Below are positions 25,300 through 32,887 of a stretch of DNA of 40,632 bases, piece by piece (within the stretch, counting starts at the first letter, position 1; the number at the start of each line of letters is the position of its first letter). The stretch spans positions 1 through 40,632 of the forward strand of contig NZ_KQ058702.1 of assembly GCF_000982955.1 (NCBI RefSeq), given 5' to 3'. The notes beneath the pieces were generated by a model. It saw only the letters and a program-made list of their open reading frames with translations, ran no database searches and had not been told where the DNA came from. This stretch comes from Micromonospora sp. HK10. Its GTDB lineage: Bacteria > Actinomycetota > Actinomycetes > Mycobacteriales > Micromonosporaceae. Both the position numbers and the translations under genes were made by a program.

Positions 25300-25324
25300 G
25301 TTTCCGTCGACCGGCGCCGGGTAC
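25300..25324 (+). promoter_or_regulatory. SigB/SigF-type promoter of the small gene at 25359
   Basis: GTTT (25300-25303), 15 nt and GGGTAC (25319-25324) are a full match to GNNT-N14-16-GGGTAY. The expected start site near 25331 gives a 28-nt leader with a good ribosome binding site (25348-25355). The -35 element lies right after the DUF72 stop codon. Confidence 0.65.
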
Positions 25325-25358
25325 CGGCGGTGCCGAGGACCGACAGCGAGGGGGACAC

Positions 25359-25562
25359 GTGGACGAGCGGCGGGACGACGGCAGCGCCACGGCGCGGGAC
25401 GACCGGGATCCCCGGGCGACCCGGGAGGCCGAGGAGGCGCACGGCGGCAGCATGGCCCCGGGCCTGGTGGACGACACCGGGCATCCGGTGGCCGAGCCGC
25501 CCGTGCCGGAGAACGAGCCGTCGGCGTTGGGCCGGCCGGGAGAGGACGGCACCGGCTCCTGA
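25359..25562 (+). CDS. Small hydrophilic acidic protein, probably stress-induced
   Basis: The protein has 67 residues, rich in Asp, Glu, Arg and Pro and without hydrophobic segments, so it is probably disordered in the cytosol. I do not recognise a family. The gene is supported by GTG 25359 with GAGGGGGA at 25348-25355, actinobacterial codon bias, and a full-consensus stress-sigma promoter 35-59 bp upstream. It is followed by paired terminator hairpins. Confidence 0.7.
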   Translation: MDERRDDGSATARDDRDPRATREAEEAHGGSMAPGLVDDTGHPVAEPPVPENEPSALGRPGEDGTGS

Positions 25563-25582
25563 CCGCTGCGGTGGCGGGCGGC

Positions 25583-25651
25583 CCGGTGGGCCGACCACCG
25601 GCCCGCCTGACCGTGGCGGCGGCGGCCCGGCGGGTCGACCGCCGGCCCGCC
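25583..25651. terminator. Two tandem, related terminator hairpins
   Basis: CCGGTGG-GCCGA-CCACCGG (25583-25601) and CCGGCGG-GTCGA-CCGCCGG (25627-25645) are perfect 7-bp stems with 5-nt loops in nearly identical surrounding sequence (each followed by CCCGCC). They separate the small plus-strand gene from the convergent acidic-protein gene and look like a local duplication. Confidence 0.65.
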
Positions 25652-25694
25652 GGGTCCGGCTGATCGACGCGGCGGCGCCGCCGGGAGCGGGCGC

Positions 25695-26087
25695 TCAGCC
25701 GCGTCGGGTGATGCCCTCCGGATGCATCCCGGTGCTCTCCTCCAGCGAGTTGTCGGCCAGGTCCCCGTCGGCGCTGTCGTCCGGGAAGGACCGCGCCGAC
25801 GGCGCCGGATCCGGCGGCGCGCCCGGTCCGGCCTCGGTCACCCGGGTCGGCTCGACCGGGCCGAAGCCGTGCCGGCCGGACTTCGGACCGCCCGGCCCGG
25901 CGCCGGCCGCCCGGCGCTCACCCCGCCGGCCCTCCGGGACCGCGCTCTCCTCGCTGCCCTCGTCCATCGGGGCGTCCTCGTCGGCACCCCACGGCGGGTC
26001 GGCGTCGAACCCGTCCGTGGTGCCCCACGGCGCGGCCGCCCCGGGCCCGCGCTCCGCACCCCTACCCGATCGGTTCGTGCTGCTCAT
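25695..26087 (-). CDS. Acidic low-complexity protein of unknown function
   Basis: The protein has 130 residues, rich in Gly, Pro, Ala, Asp and Glu, with no membrane segment and no recognised domain. Short motifs such as APWGTTDGFDADPPWGADEDAP and DLADNSLEESTGMHPEGITRRG give it a non-random composition. ATG 26087 is preferred over GTG 26093 because AGGTGAGG is correctly spaced for the ATG. It is on the same strand as the membrane protein gene upstream but separated from it by a strong hairpin. Confidence 0.65.
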   Translation of the reverse strand: MSSTNRSGRGAERGPGAAAPWGTTDGFDADPPWGADEDAPMDEGSEESAVPEGRRGERRAAGAGPGGPKSGRHGFGPVEPTRVTEAGPGAPPDPAPSARSFPDDSADGDLADNSLEESTGMHPEGITRRG

Positions 26088-26106
26088 GGCCACCTCACCT
26101 GGCTGC

Positions 26107-26143
26107 GCGGCCGGCGTCCACGCGGGTGGTGGACGCCGGCCGC
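26107..26143. terminator. Strong stem-loop between two minus-strand genes
   Basis: A perfect 15-bp inverted repeat (GCGGCCGGCGTCCAC 26107-26121 with its complement 26129-26143) closes a 7-nt loop, just downstream of the membrane-protein stop and 20 bp upstream of the acidic-protein start. Confidence 0.75.
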
Positions 26144-26151
26144 AGGACGGG

Positions 26152-26781
26152 TCACTTGCCGGCCATGGCCATCGGTCGCTTGGTCGCGGCCATCCCGGCC
26201 ATCTTGCCCAGCGCCGCCGGTGCGGTCGCCAGGTTGCCGGCCCGGCCGAGCAGGCCGCGGAACACCTGTCCGGGCTTCTGCTGCTCGCCCATGTACGACG
26301 ACACCACCACCAGCGCGCCGGTCAGCGCCGGCACGGCCCACTGGAGCAGCTTCATCTGCCGCTGGCAGGAGGCGACGTTGGACGGTGTCTGGTAGTTGGG
26401 CTCGGTGGTCCCCTCGACCGACGGGCTGCCCGCCTTCTCCAGCCGCATGCCGAGCAGCCGGCTGTAGCCGGTCACCGCCAGCGCGCCCAGGGTCAGCGCC
26501 GTCTTGATCGTGCTCATCTTCGCCACCCCGGCCTGGCTGGCCACCCGTGGGCTCTCGGTCACCAGCTCGCCGACCGCGCCGGCCAGGTGCGCGCCGATCG
26601 CCGCCGCGTTGACCGGAGTCCAGCGCGCCCAGCCGGCCGAGGCGACCGGCAGCCGCTGGGTGGAGTCGTTGATTCGCGCCGCTGCGCCGTTGACGCCGAG
26701 CGCGCCCATCAGTGAGCCGCCGAACCAGGCCGCCAGACCCAGATCGTGCATCGAGCGCAACGCGGTGTGCCGTTCGGACAT
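26152..26781 (-). CDS. Membrane protein of unknown function
   Basis: The protein has 209 residues with three to four hydrophobic helices (about 11-33, 55-75, 88-108, 145-165). It starts MSERHTALRSMHDLGLAAWFGGSLMG and ends in an Ala/Lys-rich tail (AATKRPMAMAGK). I do not recognise a named family, though similar proteins are common in actinobacteria. ATG 26781 is preceded by AGAGGGGGA. A GTGT-N15-GGGTAA sequence upstream suggests a stress-sigma promoter, embedded in the terminator of the preceding gene. Confidence 0.78.
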   Translation of the reverse strand: MSERHTALRSMHDLGLAAWFGGSLMGALGVNGAAARINDSTQRLPVASAGWARWTPVNAAAIGAHLAGAVGELVTESPRVASQAGVAKMSTIKTALTLGALAVTGYSRLLGMRLEKAGSPSVEGTTEPNYQTPSNVASCQRQMKLLQWAVPALTGALVVVSSYMGEQQKPGQVFRGLLGRAGNLATAPAALGKMAGMAATKRPMAMAGK

Positions 26782-26815
26782 CTGATCCCCCTCTGCCGTG
26801 TTCGGGCGGTGCCGC

Positions 26816-26840
26816 TTACCCACCTTCCGGCGGAGTACAC
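26816..26840 (-). promoter_or_regulatory. Possible stress-sigma-type promoter of the membrane protein gene
   Basis: On the minus strand GTGT (26840-26837), 15 nt and GGGTAA (26821-26816) match GNNT-N15-GGGTA, with A instead of Y at the last position. The leader would be about 28 nt. The site overlaps the left half of the upstream gene's terminator stem-loop. Confidence 0.4.
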
Positions 26841-26864
26841 GTCCCGCCGGACCGGCGAGGTGGG
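26819..26864. terminator. Compound stem-loop after the alpha/beta hydrolase gene
   Basis: CCCACCT (26819-26825) pairs with AGGTGGG (26858-26864), and TCCGGCGG (26826-26833) with CCGCCGGA (26844-26851), with a 6-nt bulge on one side. It lies directly after the last gene of the heptose operon and is its likely end. Confidence 0.6.
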
Positions 26865-26866
26865 CC

Positions 26867-27724
26867 TCAGCGCGGCGGTAGGGCGGCGGCGAACCCGGCG
26901 ATCCGGGCGGCCAGCGGGGTGCCGGCGCGGACCCAGGTGAAGTGATCCAGCGGCGCGCCGGCCTCGGCCACGGTGTAGCGGTGCCGGGTCACCGGGGCGG
27001 CGGCGAGCTTGCCGCAGAGGTGGTCCAGCGTCTCGTGTGGGGTGTACTGGTCGTCGTCCACGCTGACCGCGAGCACCGGGGTGCGGATCGCGCCCACGGC
27101 CGCCTCGGCGTCCACGCCGTCCAGCACCGGGAACCGCCCGGTACGCGCCGTGTGCGCCCAGTCCCGGATCACGCCGCGCGCCTGCCGGCCACCGAATCCC
27201 CAGCCGGGCCAGACCCCGAGCAGCCGGGCCACCGCCGCGATCCCCTGGGTGTACGGCAGCACTCCCCAGCCGCGCACTCCCGGGTATCCGCGCCACCAGG
27301 GGATGCCGACCGCCACCAGGGCCAGCCCGTCCACCCGGTCGGCGTCGTGCAGGGCCTGGTGCAGCACCGCGACCTGGCCGCCGAGGGAGTGCCCGAGCAG
27401 CAGCCGGGTCCGGCCGTCCAGCCGTGGCTTGAGCGCGTCGAGCACCGCGCCCACGTCGGCGGCCAGCTCGGCGTAGCCGTACCGGCAGCTGCGGGCGGGC
27501 GTCGGGGTGCTCTCGCCGGTGCCGCGCAGGTCCACCACGATCACGGCGAGGCCGGCGTCGCGCAGCGCCGCGGCGAACGGCCGGTAGTAGCGGGCCCGTA
27601 CCCCCATGGCCGGCCAGATCACCACCACCGGTGCCCCGGGTGGCCCGGCCGGCTCCGGGTAGACCTGGACGCCGAGCCGCGCCCCGTCGACGTCGACGAA
27701 CTCCTGCGTGTAGTCCCCGTTCAC
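26867..27724 (-). CDS. Alpha/beta hydrolase
   Basis: The protein has 285 residues. The nucleophile elbow is GHSLGG (111-116, Ser113), the oxyanion region VVIWPAMGVRARYY, and DLRGTGES (65-72) is typical of the fold. The catalytic Asp may be in SVDDDQYTPHE and the His in PLDHFTWVR. The HFTW stretch recalls serine aminopeptidase S33/esterase-like hydrolases; the substrate is unknown. The start is GTG 27724, only 22 bp after the second GT9 gene, so it is probably the last gene of the heptose operon, although its ribosome binding site is weak. A stem-loop follows. Confidence 0.82.
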   Translation of the reverse strand: MNGDYTQEFVDVDGARLGVQVYPEPAGPPGAPVVVIWPAMGVRARYYRPFAAALRDAGLAVIVVDLRGTGESTPTPARSCRYGYAELAADVGAVLDALKPRLDGRTRLLLGHSLGGQVAVLHQALHDADRVDGLALVAVGIPWWRGYPGVRGWGVLPYTQGIAAVARLLGVWPGWGFGGRQARGVIRDWAHTARTGRFPVLDGVDAEAAVGAIRTPVLAVSVDDDQYTPHETLDHLCGKLAAAPVTRHRYTVAEAGAPLDHFTWVRAGTPLAARIAGFAAALPPR

Positions 27725-27746
27725 CGGCTCAGCCTACGACGGCAAG

Positions 27747-28760
27747 CTACCGACGGGTAGCAACGGGTCGGTCAGCCGCGGTCGGTTGCCGGGTCGGGCC
27801 GTCCGCCGCCGACCGGGGGCGGGGGAGCCGGGCCGGTGCGGCGGCCTCCACCCGGGCCACCGCGGCCAGCACGGCCGGCACGTCCAGCTCGGCCAGCGCC
27901 GGGTGCACCGCCGTGGCCCCGGTCGCGGGCGGCCGGGGCCCCACCCAGAGCGCCTGGTGCCAGGGCCGGTCCGGCGGCGGCCCCCAGTGCGCCGGCGGTA
28001 CCGGCCCGAAGAGCAGCACCGACGGCGTCGCGTACGCGGTGGCCAGGTGTCCGATCCCGGTGTCACCGCTGAGCACCAGCCGGGCGTGGGCGACCAGGGC
28101 GGCCAGCTCGCCGAGGTCGGTCGCCCCGGCCAGCACCGCCTCGGCCGGCAGCCCGGCGCGGCGGGCCACCTCCTCGGCGAGCGGCCGCTCGCCCGGGTTG
28201 CCGGTCACCACCACCCGGTGGCCCCGCCCGGTCAGCGCCCGGGCCACCGCCGCGAACCGCTGCGGGGGCCAGCGCCGCTGGGCCGCCTTCGCCCCCGGAT
28301 GCACGATGCTCACCCCGACCGGCAGTCCGCCCGGGGCGGGGCGGCGCAGCGCCAGGTCGGTGCGGTCCGCCGGGATGCCGTACCAGGCCAGCAGCCGGCA
28401 CCAGCGGTCCACCTCGTGCTCGTCGGCCCGCCACGGCGGACCGTCGCGGTGCCCGGCCTCGACGTTGGCGAACCCGAACAGCCGGCGCGGCCGGACCCCG
28501 GCCAGCATCCGGTGCGACTGCGGGCCCCGGCCGTGCAGGTTGACCGCCAGCGCGGGCGGCGGGCCGGGCCAGGCCAGCCGGCCCAGCCCGTCCGCCTCGA
28601 CCAGCCGGTCCACCCCGCCGACCAGCGCCACCAGCGGGGCCAGCCAGCGCGGCGCGGCCAGCGCCAGCTCCCCACCGGGGTACGCGGCGCGCAGCGCCCG
28701 CAGCGCCGGCACCCCGGTGGCGAGGTCGCCGACGCCGAGCGCCCTGAGCACCAGGATCAC
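27747..28760 (-). CDS. Glycosyltransferase family 9 (heptosyltransferase-like)
   Basis: The protein has 337 residues. GT9 features in order are the N-terminal VLRALGVGDLATGVPALRAL, VNLHGRGPQSHRML, VSIVHPGAKAAQRRWPPQRFA, VVVTGNPGER and the donor-binding SGDTGIGHLATAYATPSVLLFGP (split across about 229-251). In LPS biosynthesis GT9 enzymes transfer heptose from ADP-heptose. The acceptor here is unknown. The C-terminal 30 residues are Pro/Arg-rich and probably disordered. GTG 28760 overlaps the SDR stop by GTGA, so it belongs to the heptose operon. Confidence 0.9.
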   Translation of the reverse strand: MILVLRALGVGDLATGVPALRALRAAYPGGELALAAPRWLAPLVALVGGVDRLVEADGLGRLAWPGPPPALAVNLHGRGPQSHRMLAGVRPRRLFGFANVEAGHRDGPPWRADEHEVDRWCRLLAWYGIPADRTDLALRRPAPGGLPVGVSIVHPGAKAAQRRWPPQRFAAVARALTGRGHRVVVTGNPGERPLAEEVARRAGLPAEAVLAGATDLGELAALVAHARLVLSGDTGIGHLATAYATPSVLLFGPVPPAHWGPPPDRPWHQALWVGPRPPATGATAVHPALAELDVPAVLAAVARVEAAAPARLPRPRSAADGPTRQPTAADRPVATRR

Positions 28761-29452
28761 GGGTACGACGACTCCTGCTCGGCGCAGACCACCAGCTCCC
28801 GCACGGCGCAGCCGGGCGGCTGGGTGAGGGCGAACAGGACCGCCTCGGCGGTGTCGGCCGGGTCGTTCAGGATCGCGTCCGGGCCCGGCTTGTACCGGTC
28901 GTCCCGGTCGTCGAAGAACGCGGTCCGCATCCCGCCGGGGATCAGCAGCGTCACGCCGACCGCGCCGGCCAGCTCGGCGGCGAGCGCCCGGGTGAAGCCG
29001 ACCACCCCGAACTTCGCCGCGCAGTAGGCGGTGGCGTCGCTGACCGCCTTGACGCCGAGGGTGGAGGCCACCGTCACCACGGTGCCGTGCGAACGTTCCA
29101 GGTGCGGCACGGCCGCCCGGACCACCGCGGCGGTGCCGAGCAGGTTGATCGCCACGATCCGGTCCCAGGTCGCGCCGTCGACGTCGGCGAGCCGGCCCGG
29201 CACGTCCATCCCGGCGGCGGTCACCACGCCGTCCAGCCCGCCGGCCTGCTCGGCGAGCTGCCGGGTGGCCGCCTCGGCGGCCCGGGCGTCGGCCAGGTCA
29301 CACTCGACCCAGGGCACCCCGTCGGCCGGCGCCCGGCGGTCCAGCACGTACGGCCGGCCACCGGCCTTGGCCACCGCGGTCACCACCGCCGCGCCGAGGC
29401 CGCTCGCCCCGCCGGTCACCAGGATCGCCCGACCATCCATATTCCGACTCAT
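28757..29452 (-). CDS. Classical short-chain dehydrogenase/reductase
   Basis: The protein has 231 residues. The Rossmann motif is TGGASGLG (13-20); the catalytic set is Ser130 (VTVAS), Tyr143 and Lys147 (YCAAK), with an NNAG-equivalent TAAG (78-81). It should reduce or oxidise a carbonyl/alcohol with NAD(P)H. In LPS pathways the SDR next to hldE would be the epimerase HldD, but HldD is an extended SDR of about 310 residues. This classical, shorter enzyme is therefore more likely to modify the sugar or another group. ATG 29452 overlaps the hldE stop by ATGA; the stop overlaps the GT9 start. Confidence 0.9.
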   Translation of the reverse strand: MSRNMDGRAILVTGGASGLGAAVVTAVAKAGGRPYVLDRRAPADGVPWVECDLADARAAEAATRQLAEQAGGLDGVVTAAGMDVPGRLADVDGATWDRIVAINLLGTAAVVRAAVPHLERSHGTVVTVASTLGVKAVSDATAYCAAKFGVVGFTRALAAELAGAVGVTLLIPGGMRTAFFDDRDDRYKPGPDAILNDPADTAEAVLFALTQPPGCAVRELVVCAEQESSYP

Positions 29453-30855
29453 ACCGCTCCCTTGACGAGGTGAAGGCCGCGCGTGCGCGCGGCCGAGATG
29501 GTGCCGGTGGTGGACCGGCCGGCCAGGTAGGGCACGGTCACGACCCGCCCGCCCCAGCGGTGGACCAGGTCCGCCTCGGGCAGGTCGGCGCCGTCGCCGT
29601 AGTCGCCGCCCTTGACCCAGACGTCGGGTCGCAGCCGGGCCAGCACCTGGTGCGGGGTGGCCTCGTCGAAGACCACCACCGCGTCGACGCAGTCCAGCGC
29701 GGCCAGCAGGCGGGCCCGGTCCGCCTCCGGGTTCACCGGGCGCTCCGGCCCCTTGAGCCCGCGTACGCTGCGGTCGGAGTTGAGGCAGACCACCAGGCAG
29801 TCCCCGAGGCGACGGGCCGCCTGGAGGGTGGCGAGGTGCCCGGCGTGCAGGATGTCGAAGCAGCCACCGGTGGCGACCACCGTGCCGCCGTCGGCGCGCA
29901 CCCGGGCCACGAGTTCCTCGACGGTGCGTGCGGCGGCCAGCGGGGGCGGCTGCTGCACCTCGCCGCGCAGCCCGGCCGCCCCGCCTGCGGCCACGTACGC
30001 CGACGCGGCGGCCACCGCCTCCTGGGTCGCCTCGGCGACCGACGCGCCGCCGCCCAGCGCGAGCGCGGCCGTGGCGGCGAACCGGTCCCCGGCGCCGCAG
30101 GTGTCCTCGACCCGGTCCGGGCCGGCCGGCGGCGGCACCACCAGCGGGGTGGCACCCGCGTGGCAGAGCACCGCGCCGTCGGCGCCCACGGTCACCGCCA
30201 CCGCGCCGGCCCGCCAGCGGCGGCGTAGCTCGTGCCCGGCCCGGGTGGCGGTGGAGAGCGCGCTGCCCGCGCCCGCGTCGCCGGTGAGCTGGCGCAGCTC
30301 GCCGAGGTTGGGGGTGGTCAGCCGGACCCCGGGCACCGCGGCGGGGCCGCGCGGGTGCGGATCCCAGACCACCGGCGCGGCCGCCCGGGCGAGCGCCGCC
30401 CGCAGCGCCGGCTGGCGGACCAGCCCCCGGCCGTAGTCGCTGACCAGGATGGCTCCGGCCCGGGACAGCAGCTCCAGCACGGCCTCCGGCGGCTCGCCCG
30501 GCGGCTGTGGCTCGCCGCCCCGGTCCAGCCGCAGCAGCGTCTGCCCGGCGGCCCGCAGCCGGATCTTCTCGGCCGTCGCGCCGGGCAGGCGCAGCGGGTA
30601 GACCTCCACCCCGGCCCCGGCGAGCAGCTCGGCCAGCCGGGCCCCGCCGGCGTCGTCGGCGAGCGCGGTGACCAGCGCGACCTCGCGGTCCGGGGCGGCG
30701 GCGAGCAGCGCGGCGAGCCCGGCGCCGCCCGGCCGGTCGGTGGCCGAGCGCTCGTCCAGCACCGGTACGGGCGCGTCCGGCGCGACCCGGCCGACCACGC
30801 CGGTGACGTCCCGGTCCAGCAGGGCGTCGCCGACCACCACGAGCGGCCCGTTCAC
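29449..30855 (-). CDS. hldE: Bifunctional heptose-7-phosphate kinase / heptose-1-phosphate adenylyltransferase
   Basis: The protein has 468 residues, the length of HldE/RfaE. The N-terminal PfkB-type kinase domain (about 1-300) carries DTCGAGDRF (251-259, catalytic Asp257) and VSDYGRGL (138-145). The C-terminal nucleotidyltransferase domain (about 325-465) carries GCFDILHAGH (331-340) and VCLNSDRSVRGLKGP. HldE phosphorylates D-glycero-D-manno-heptose 7-phosphate at C1 and, after GmhB removes the C7 phosphate, forms ADP-heptose. The gene lies between gmhA and an SDR, overlapping both (GTGA at the start, ATGA at the end). Both domains look complete, unlike organisms that split them. Confidence 0.93.
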   Translation of the reverse strand: MNGPLVVVGDALLDRDVTGVVGRVAPDAPVPVLDERSATDRPGGAGLAALLAAAPDREVALVTALADDAGGARLAELLAGAGVEVYPLRLPGATAEKIRLRAAGQTLLRLDRGGEPQPPGEPPEAVLELLSRAGAILVSDYGRGLVRQPALRAALARAAAPVVWDPHPRGPAAVPGVRLTTPNLGELRQLTGDAGAGSALSTATRAGHELRRRWRAGAVAVTVGADGAVLCHAGATPLVVPPPAGPDRVEDTCGAGDRFAATAALALGGGASVAEATQEAVAAASAYVAAGGAAGLRGEVQQPPPLAAARTVEELVARVRADGGTVVATGGCFDILHAGHLATLQAARRLGDCLVVCLNSDRSVRGLKGPERPVNPEADRARLLAALDCVDAVVVFDEATPHQVLARLRPDVWVKGGDYGDGADLPEADLVHRWGGRVVTVPYLAGRSTTGTISAARTRGLHLVKGAV

Positions 30856-31670
30856 GGCTGCACCCGCCCCGCGCCGGCGATCCCGTGCCCGCTGGCCCCG
30901 TGCCCGTTGGTGCCGTGCCCGTTGGCCCCGTGCCCGTTGCTGCCGTGCCCGTTGGCCCCGTGCCCGTTGGTGCCGTGCCCGTTGTGGTCGGGGGACCGGT
31001 GGCCGGTGGCGCCGCGGTCGTCGGCGGCCGGGGCGGGGAGCCAGCGGGCGGGCGCGGCCGACCGGGGCGTCGGCAGCGACGCGGTCGGCAGCTGCCGGAT
31101 CAACGGCAGCGCCTGGTCGACGTACTCGCAGAGCAGGTGGGTGGAGACCAGGTGCAGTTCCTGCACCACCTGGCTGTCCGGCGACGGCACCGCGAGCACG
31201 TCGTGGCAGGCCTCGGCGAGGGGGTTGGGGGCGGGTCCGGTGAAGGCCCAGCAGCGCAGGCCGGTTTCCTGGCCGGCGTGGGCGGCGGTGAGCAGGTTGG
31301 CGCTGGTGCCGCTGGTGGACATGAGCAGCAGGATGTCGTCGGGTCGGCCGTGGGCGCGGACCTGGCGGGCGAAGACCTCGTGGTAGCCGTAGTCGTTGCC
31401 GATGGCGGTGAGGGCGGAGGTTTCGGCGTGCAGGGCGATGGCGGACAGGGGTTCGCGGTCGTCGCGGAGCTTGCCGACGAGTTCGGCGGTGAGGTGTTGG
31501 GCCTCGGCGGCGCTGCCGCCGTTGCCGGCCACCAGCAGCCGCCCGCCGCGCGCCAGCGTCCAGGCCAGCTCGGTGCCCCAGTCCGCCAGCCGGGCCGCCT
31601 CCCGCCGGTACGGCAGCAGCGTCGCGGCCAGCCCGGACAGGTGGGCGTCGAGGGTGTCGTGCGGGGTCAT
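30852..31670 (-). CDS. gmhA: Sedoheptulose-7-phosphate isomerase (GmhA, SIS domain) with His-rich repeat tail
   Basis: The protein has 272 residues; the SIS domain fills about 1-195. Residues of the GmhA active site and zinc site are in place: GNGGSAAEAQH (49-59) with His59 and Glu63, GNDYGY (91-96), STSGTSAN (118-125), and the C-terminal QELH (170-173) with His173. GmhA converts sedoheptulose 7-phosphate to D-glycero-D-manno-heptose 7-phosphate. The last 75 residues are extra compared with the roughly 190-residue family. They contain seven 5-residue repeats (NGHG plus T, A or S; the last begins SGHG) at about 230-264. ATG 31670 overlaps the GT4 stop (TGATG); the stop overlaps hldE. Confidence 0.92.
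   Translation of the reverse strand: MTPHDTLDAHLSGLAATLLPYRREAARLADWGTELAWTLARGGRLLVAGNGGSAAEAQHLTAELVGKLRDDREPLSAIALHAETSALTAIGNDYGYHEVFARQVRAHGRPDDILLLMSTSGTSANLLTAAHAGQETGLRCWAFTGPAPNPLAEACHDVLAVPSPDSQVVQELHLVSTHLLCEYVDQALPLIRQLPTASLPTPRSAAPARWLPAPAADDRGATGHRSPDHNGHGTNGHGANGHGSNGHGANGHGTNGHGASGHGIAGAGRVQP
30883..30987. repeat. Seven 15-bp tandem repeats encoding the gmhA His-rich tail
   Basis: Seven units of CCGTGCCCGTTGGYS type run from 30883 to 30987. On the minus strand each encodes N/S-G-H-G plus one variable residue. The period is a multiple of three and the variable bases fall mostly in the fifth codon, so the array can change length without breaking the frame. Confidence 0.9.
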
Positions 31671-32887
31671 CAGGCCACCGCCGGGGTGGGCCGGGCCACC
31701 GTCGCCAGCGAGGCGTAGACCGCCCCGAGCTGCTCGGCGCAGCGCTTCCAGGAGTACCGGCTGCGGATCCGGTCCAGCGCCGCCGTGGCGTACGCGAAGC
31801 GGCGGACCTGGTCGGCGAGGAGCCGGCGGACCGCGGTGCCCAGCGCCCGCGGGTCGCGCGGCGGGACCAGGTCGCCGGTGAGACCGTCGACCACGGTGTC
31901 GGCGATCCCACCGACGTTCGTGCCGACCACCGGCACCCCGCAGGCCATGCCCTCCAGCGGCGTGAGGCCGAACGGCTCGTACCAGGGGGCGGCGACCAGC
32001 ACGTCCGCCGAGCGGTACCAGGCGCCCATCTCCTCCCGGGCCACCCCACCGACCAGCCGCACCCGGTCGGCGACCCCGCACGACTCGGCCAGCGCGGTGA
32101 GCCGCCGGGCGAACGAGTCGGCGGGCAGCAGCCCGGCCGGCGGACCACCGACCACCACGCACTCGGCGTCCGGCACCGCCGGCAGCGCCCGGACCACGTC
32201 CAGGAAGCCCTTGCGCTCCACCATCCGGCCCACGGTGAGGATCCGTGGCCGGGCCGGGTCGCGCGCCGCCACCGGCCCGTCGGGGCGGAACACGGCCTGG
32301 TTCACGCCGGAGGGGACCAGCGCCATCCGGGACCGGGGTACGCCCATCCGGACCAGCTCGCGGACCTCGTCCTCGCACTGCACGATGACCCGGTCCACGG
32401 CCCGGCCGAGCGCCCGCTCGTAGCCGATCCGCCCCGGTGGGCTGGTGTCCCGGCTGCCCTGGTGGCGTCGCTTCACGGTGCCGAGAGCGTGGTACGTCAG
32501 CACCGTCGGCACCCCGGTCCGGCGGCCGGCGTGCACGGTGGCGAGCCCACTCATCCAGAAGTGCGCGTGCGCCACGTCCGGGGTCCAGTCGCCGCGCCGC
32601 CAGGTGTCGGCCAGCCAGCTGCCGAACTCGCCCATGTACGGCAGCAGCTCGTCCTTCGGCACCCGCTGCGCCGGCCCGGCGGGCACGTGACAGACCTGGT
32701 ACCCGTCCGGGGTGGACACCGACCCGGGCAGGGTGGTGGAGTCGCGGCGGGTGTAGACCCGCACGTCGTGCCCCGCGCCGACCAGCGCCGCCGCGAGTTC
32801 CGCCACGTGGGTGTTCTGGCCGCCGGCGTCCTCCTCGCCGAGGACGGCGAGTGGGCTGGCGTGCTCCGAGATCATCGCGATGCGCAT
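31670..32887 (-). CDS. Glycosyltransferase family 4
   Basis: The protein has 405 residues with a GT-B fold. The N-terminal domain has ISEHASPLAVLGEEDAGGQN (a GGQN motif typical of nucleotide-sugar GT4 enzymes of the sucrose synthase/MshA type) and AHFWMSGLA. The C-terminal donor domain has ILTVGRMVERKGF and EPFGLTPLEGMACGVPVV, the EX7E element. It should transfer a sugar from a nucleotide donor, with retention of configuration. ATG 32887 is preceded by GGAGGGGGA and starts 16 bp inside the preceding glycosyltransferase gene. Donor and acceptor cannot be named; a heptose or hexose in the same glycan is implied by the operon. Confidence 0.9.
   Translation of the reverse strand: MRIAMISEHASPLAVLGEEDAGGQNTHVAELAAALVGAGHDVRVYTRRDSTTLPGSVSTPDGYQVCHVPAGPAQRVPKDELLPYMGEFGSWLADTWRRGDWTPDVAHAHFWMSGLATVHAGRRTGVPTVLTYHALGTVKRRHQGSRDTSPPGRIGYERALGRAVDRVIVQCEDEVRELVRMGVPRSRMALVPSGVNQAVFRPDGPVAARDPARPRILTVGRMVERKGFLDVVRALPAVPDAECVVVGGPPAGLLPADSFARRLTALAESCGVADRVRLVGGVAREEMGAWYRSADVLVAAPWYEPFGLTPLEGMACGVPVVGTNVGGIADTVVDGLTGDLVPPRDPRALGTAVRRLLADQVRRFAYATAALDRIRSRYSWKRCAEQLGAVYASLATVARPTPAVA

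Noticed and set aside
30883..30987. Regular repeats as a CRISPR array
   Set aside because: The units are contiguous without spacers and encode a repeat peptide in gmhA.
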